Shown: in pieces, positions 60,299-64,000 of the stretch
Numbering within the stretch: position 1 is the first letter of the stretch
How the letters are laid out: each line of letters begins with the position of its first letter
Origin: Rattus norvegicus
Taxonomy: Eukaryota; Chordata; Mammalia; Rodentia; Muridae
Assembly: GCF_036323735.1 (NCBI RefSeq)
Contig: NC_086025.1
Span: 106,982,188-107,046,187 of the forward strand
Direction: 5' to 3'
DNA: 64,000 nucleotides
The notes under the pieces: model-generated
Databases searched by the model: none
What the model saw: the letters and a program-made list of their open reading frames with translations, nothing else
What the model was told of the DNA's origin: nothing
Position numbers and translations under genes: made by a program

Positions 60299-60694
60299 CT
60301 GCAAGTGATTCAGGAGGCAATGTAAGTTTCTGATAGAACAGAGCTTCTGCTAGATCAAAAAATCAAACAACTTCTATTAAAAACATGCATAGTTAGCAGA
60401 ACGGGCCCCAGATCCAAGTCTGATTCTCTGAGCATGTCTATTCTCTGATTCGATAAAAGATCTTACAGATGTCATGGACACAACTAAAGACAAAATTATT
60501 TGAGTGGATCCAATGTAATTACCAGGTCCTCAAGTGCAGGTTGGAAGCAGAATACTGAGTAATGGTTAGAGAACCAACGCTGCCAACTTTGAACTTGGAA
60601 TAAACATGGAAGGGAACCAGGAGCTCAGGCATGCAGGTAGCTGGCAAAGCACACAAATGGGCATCATCCTCCACAACCCGCCCCAACCCGCCCC

Positions 60695-60940
60695 GCCAAG
60701 GTTTTGTAGCCCTGGCTGTCCTGGAACTCACTCTGTAGATGAGACTGGAGTAGAGCTCAGAGATTCACCTGCCTCTGCTTCTCAAGTACTGGGACTAAAG
60801 GCGTGCATCACTATTTTTTCCCCCCCTTTTTTTTTTCCGGAGCTGAGAACCGAACCCAGGGCCTTGCGCTTACTAGGCAAACACTCTACCACTGAGCTAA
60901 ATCCCCAACCCCGTGCATCACTATTGCACTGCTGAGTTTT
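60695..60940 (-). repeat. B1 SINE split by an ID element, perfect TSD
   Basis: Minus-strand B1 interrupted by a minus-strand ID (60816-60912). The duplication GTGCATCACTATT (60803-60815 and 60913-60925) is identical on both sides. Confidence 0.96.
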
Positions 60941-61792
60941 GGCGTTTTTAAGATTAAAAATAAATTACTTTTATTAGTTTAAAGTTATGTGTGTGTCTCT
61001 CTCTGGGTGCCCATGCCCATGCCCACACAGGTAAGGGGCATCGGATCCTCCTGAAGTTGGAGCTACAGGCAGTTGTGAGCTGCCTGACACAGATGCTGGA
61101 AAATGAACTAGAGACTTCTGCAAGAATCTCGCCAGTCCAGAAATGAGCTCTAAAGAAACTTTCAGGAAAGGCCATTTTTGGCTTCTGAGAGAACTTGGGG
61201 ATCTATTTTCCTTGTGAAGCAGTGTCTCCCAGAACATAGGCCTAATCCATCAGCCCTAAAACAGTTCCTAGTGATGGGAATCTTCGTGTTATATCCAGAG
61301 CCCAAAACTTACCCAGCACCCACTGTCCTAGACTACCACAGACATATGGCCTTTTGTTTTCAAGTCAGTGTGTACCTCCTCCCCTGGTATCCTAGTACCA
61401 TCAGTTAAGAACCTTTTTTTTCTTTATTGGCCCAAGACTCTCAGTAACCCTATGGAATGTCCTTAGCAAACCTTGTCATGGTGAAAAAAACTGACCCTTC
61501 AAGCACACATCCCACTTCAATTACATCAAACTCTGTAAAAGGAAAAATACAAATATACCTCTGCTGGCCAGGTAATAGGGATCAGAAGGGTGACAGTCTG
61601 GATGGCTAGGATCACTAGCTGGGAAGTACACAAAGAATGGGAACTATGCATTTCTAGCAGGTATTGATTTATAGTTCAATGTTAGTGAATGTCTTTCCCT
61701 TGGACAGCTGCTTCAAACCCAGCACCCTCCTCACTCATCTGTAGGGCATTTATCTGCCTTCACTTATAGATGCAGTGCTTTGCTTTAAAAAA

Positions 61793-61968
61793 AAAAAAAG
61801 ATTAATTTGTTTGTTTGTTTAATGTCTGTCTTCAGCCAAACCAGAAGGCAGCATCGGATCCTGTTACAGAGGGTTGTGAGCCACCATGTAATTTCTGGGA
61901 ACTGAACTCAGGACCTTTGGAAGAGCAGTCAGTGCTCTTAACCACTGTGCCACCTCTTTAGTCCCCCT
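61793..61968 (-). repeat. B2 SINE
   Basis: Reverse-complement B2 with a TTTGTTTGTTTG-modified tail. Confidence 0.92.
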
Positions 61969-62329
61969 CCTTTTGTTTTTGGTCTTCTGGAAGCCATAGA
62001 GTTCAGTCTTAGCTCTGCCTAGATATGTCTGTAGTTCCACCTTGTCCTTTAGAGGCAGGTGGGGAAGAATGGATCGAAGTATAGCCATAGGCACGGGCCT
62101 ACCTGCTTTAAGACAAAACCGATGAACCTTGTGAGCCTGTGGGAGGTTGGAAGGGCATGGAGGTCAAGAGAACCACCTCCAAGGCAAAGACCAAGGTAGC
62201 CAGTTTCTTAGCTTCCACTCACCAAAGTAAGTAGACAAGCCAGAACACAGAAATGAACCCAAGGTTCTTCCTACCACACAAGTGTTGATGAGTCAAGCGG
62301 TATTTTCATACTTGTGACAATTTGTATAC

Positions 62330-62416
62330 CTGATAGTGATTGGTCTGGACCATGTGCTGTGGGCTGGGATAAAATCCTTCACTGGACCTCGGGCTAGGAT
62401 AACCAGGTCTGCTGGG
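62330..62416 (-). CDS. Ptk2: Ptk2 coding exon, FAK residues 715-743
   Basis: 87 nt, 29 codons, phase 0 at both ends, starting PSRPGY and ending TNHYQ; acceptor TTCACAG, donor GTATAC. It begins at the tail of the first proline-rich motif (APPKPSRPG), an SH3-docking site for p130Cas family proteins whose first half is in the preceding exon outside the window. Two phosphorylated serines fall here at their expected places: S722 in the motif YPSPR and S732 (a CDK5 site in the literature) in FYPSPQ. The region is the disordered linker between kinase and FAT domains. Alignment to human FAK numbering is gap-free from here to the C-terminus. Confidence 0.96.
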
Positions 62417-62784
62417 CTGTGAACAAATCAACAGAGCATCATAAGGATGAGTCTTCCGAGTCTGAAAAACCAATGGCTCACAGCAAAGAAAATGCTAATA
62501 CAACTCAGTTGAAAAGAATGAGCAAAGAAGTGAGATCTTCAGCAAAGAAAGATTCAACTACTGACACTTCCCCACAACTTACTTACCTGACAGTTAACTC
62601 AAAATGACACACAGCTTAAACATAAGAGGTCAAAGTATAACAATATTAGAAGAGAATAGGAGTTTATCTTTTAAATAACCTGGAGTGAGGCAATGTCTTC
62701 TTAACTACAATACCAAAACCTCAAAGGACAAAAGGGAACTCAAATATAAAATTTATATTATCAGAATAAAAAAAAAATCTTTGT

Positions 62785-62892
62785 GGGGGATGGGGATTTA
62801 GCTCAGTGGTAGAGCGCTTACCTAGGAAGCGCAAGGCCCTGGGTTCGGTCCCCAGCTCCGAAAAAAAGAACCAAAAAAAAAAAAAAAAAAAA
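62785..62892 (+). repeat. ID element with target-site duplication
   Basis: TAGCTCAGTGGTAGAGCGCT A box, GGTTCGGTCC B box, A-rich tail with GAACC interruption; flanked by AAAAAATCTTTGTG. Confidence 0.96.
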
Positions 62893-63024
62893 ATCTTTGT
62901 GTTAGAGATAACACCACAGGAGGAAGGCCAAGCTGAAAACTGAGAGGCTCTCAGAGCAACAAGAGTTCCCACAGGTGAGTGCTAAACTAACAAGCCATTT
63001 GACTAAGAAGTGGACAAAGCTTGC

Positions 63025-63130
63025 CACTGCCTCCTGAGAACTGGAATTAAAGGCATGCATCACCAAGTTCAAGGCCAGCCTGCACTACGGATCGAGTTCC
63101 AGGACAGCAAGAGCTACCCCAAAAAAACCT
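63025..63130 (+). repeat. B1-related fragment, rearranged
   Basis: ACTGGAATTAAAGGCATGCA (minus-type end) is followed by GTTCAAGGCCAGCCTGCACT (plus-type end), so two half-copies in different orientation adjoin. Confidence 0.65.
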
Positions 63131-63518
63131 TGTTTTGAGGGGGAAAAAAAAGTGGCAACACAGAACAAACCAGGCTGGCCTAGGCTGTAAGACAAGATCT
63201 AAGGGTTAAGGACACGAGTAGACCCAAAGAGAATACAGACCGGGCAGAAAAAAGTGCTAGGCACCTTTGGGCAATTCCAAACCACAATGAGTGACTATAT
63301 TATGAAATTAAAAAAACACAAAAATAAAAGTGAGGTCAGGAGGAATGAGCTCTGTGTACTGCTTCTGGGAATATAAAATGAAACAGCTGCTATGCAGAAC
63401 AATATGCTGATCCCTGAGAAAACGAAACAGAATTACCACACAATTTAGCAAACCCACCAGAGAAATGAGGATGGAAGCCCACATAACAACACACACATGA
63501 ATGTTCTTAAGAACACTG

Positions 63519-63680
63519 CTGGAGAGATGGCTCAGCACTGACTGCCCTTCCACAGGTCCTGAGTTTAAATCCCAGCAACCACATGGTGGCTCACAATCAT
63601 CTGTAATGGAATCTTTCTGGTGTGTCTGACGACAGCTATGGTGTACTCATATAAATAAAATATAATTAAAAAAAAAACAC
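63519..63680 (+). repeat. B2 SINE (short internal deletions)
   Basis: B2 lacking part of the TTAAGAGCACTGACTG block and part of the GATGCCCTCTTCTGG block. Confidence 0.92.
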
Positions 63681-63692
63681 ATTGCTCCTGGC

Positions 63693-63825
63693 TGTGCATG
63701 CACAGTGAGTGGTAATGCATGCCTTTAATTCAGCACTTGGGAGGCAGAGACAGGGGGATCTCTGGTTTGCAGAGCAAGTTCCAGGTCAGCCAGGGCTACA
63801 CAGAAAAACCCTGTCTTGTACCCCC
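63693..63825 (+). repeat. B1 SINE
   Basis: CATGCCTTTAATTCAGCACT head and CTACACAGAAAAACCCTGTC tail. Confidence 0.92.
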
Positions 63826-64000
63826 CTCCTTTAATCCCCCCTCCCGCCACCAAAACTCCAATTCTCATAACAGTTAGAGAGGGTGAGCAATATCTGCCAA
63901 CTGATGAGTGGATGAACAGAGTCAAATAGCCCAGGAAAGAGATAATTAAAAGGATGACGCAGTCATTAACTGTGTAGGATAGGTTTCGAAAGCCAAGAAT

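Larger units (their letters stand above)
60299..62329 (-). other. Ptk2: Ptk2 intron (about 2.0 kb)
   Basis: GT-AG intron (donor GTATAC, acceptor TTGCAG). It contains a B1 split by an ID element (60695-60925) and a minus-strand B2 (61793-61968). The remaining 60.93-61.79 and 61.97-62.33 kb show nothing recognisable. Confidence 0.9.
33770..64000 (-). other. Ptk2: Ptk2 gene, 3' portion (extends past right edge)
   Basis: Nine coding exons and one microexon on the minus strand encode the C-terminal third of focal adhesion kinase, from residue 715 (human numbering) to the stop codon: the segment after the first proline-rich core, the second proline-rich region and the whole focal adhesion targeting (FAT) domain. 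FAK is a cytoplasmic tyrosine kinase that relays integrin and growth-factor signals at focal adhesions. Its FERM and kinase domains are encoded further right, outside the window. Exon sizes are 87, 138, 132, 63, 40, 107, 9 (optional), 156, 81 and 213 nt. All introns are GT-AG. No frameshift or premature stop was seen. Confidence 0.97.
62417..64000 (-). other. Ptk2: Ptk2 intron, right edge (partial)
   Basis: Intron preceding the PSRPGY exon; its acceptor is TTCACAG at 62423-62417 and its donor is off the right edge. It holds an ID element (62785-62892), B1-like pieces (63025-63130, 63693-63825) and a B2 (63519-63680). The exon ending in DEAPPK that should come before it was looked for and is not in the window. 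Confidence 0.85.

Noticed and set aside
62417..64000. Search for the preceding FAK exon (ending DEAPPK)
   Set aside because: No matching minus-strand sequence with a donor was found; it must lie beyond the right edge.

Overview
This is a mammalian, very probably rat (Rattus), nuclear DNA window. It is packed with rodent B1 and B2 SINEs and holds eight tRNA-Ala-derived ID elements, most of them recent and several with intact target-site duplications. ID elements are abundant in rat and sparse in mouse. Most of the sequence is intron or intergenic DNA, and nearly all long open frames are accidental. No prokaryotic-type system, CRISPR array, rRNA gene or functional tRNA gene was found.

Two protein-coding genes are recognised, both on the minus strand and arranged head to tail. 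Right part (about 33.77 kb to the window edge): the 3' part of Ptk2, encoding focal adhesion kinase (FAK). I mapped nine coding exons plus a 9-nt microexon by reading the minus strand and checking GT-AG boundaries and phase. Joined without the microexon they supply 338 residues, which align without gaps to residues 715-1052 in human FAK numbering. Known landmarks fall at their expected numbers: S722, S732, S843, Y861, S910, Y925, I936, I998 and L1034. The FERM and kinase domains and the first proline-rich core are encoded upstream, beyond the right edge. The microexon encodes Pro-Trp-Arg between residues 903 and 904, matching the neuronal 'box 28' insertion.

Left part (1 to about 12 kb): the 5' end of Ago2 (Argonaute-2, the small-RNA-guided slicer). 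Only the first coding exon is present, 22 coding nt giving MYSGAGP plus one base, in a strong Kozak context inside a CpG island of about 1.4 kb. Positions 1-11769 are the start of Ago2 intron 1. The order Ptk2 then Ago2 on one strand agrees with the known mammalian gene order on human 8q24.3.

Between the genes lie about 21.5 kb of intergenic DNA: SINEs, microsatellites, and an old degenerate LINE-1 of about 5 kb (25.24-30.3 kb, plus strand) that carries a 380-bp CCA/TCC tract, an ID element, B1 fragments and GATA/CATA repeats. Points for a second look are the microexon, a 0.2-kb direct duplication in a Ptk2 intron, the G-rich purine tract at the Ago2 promoter, a SINE-free block with an unexplained short open frame in Ago2 intron 1, the choice of Ptk2 poly(A) signal, and several precise nested SINE insertions.
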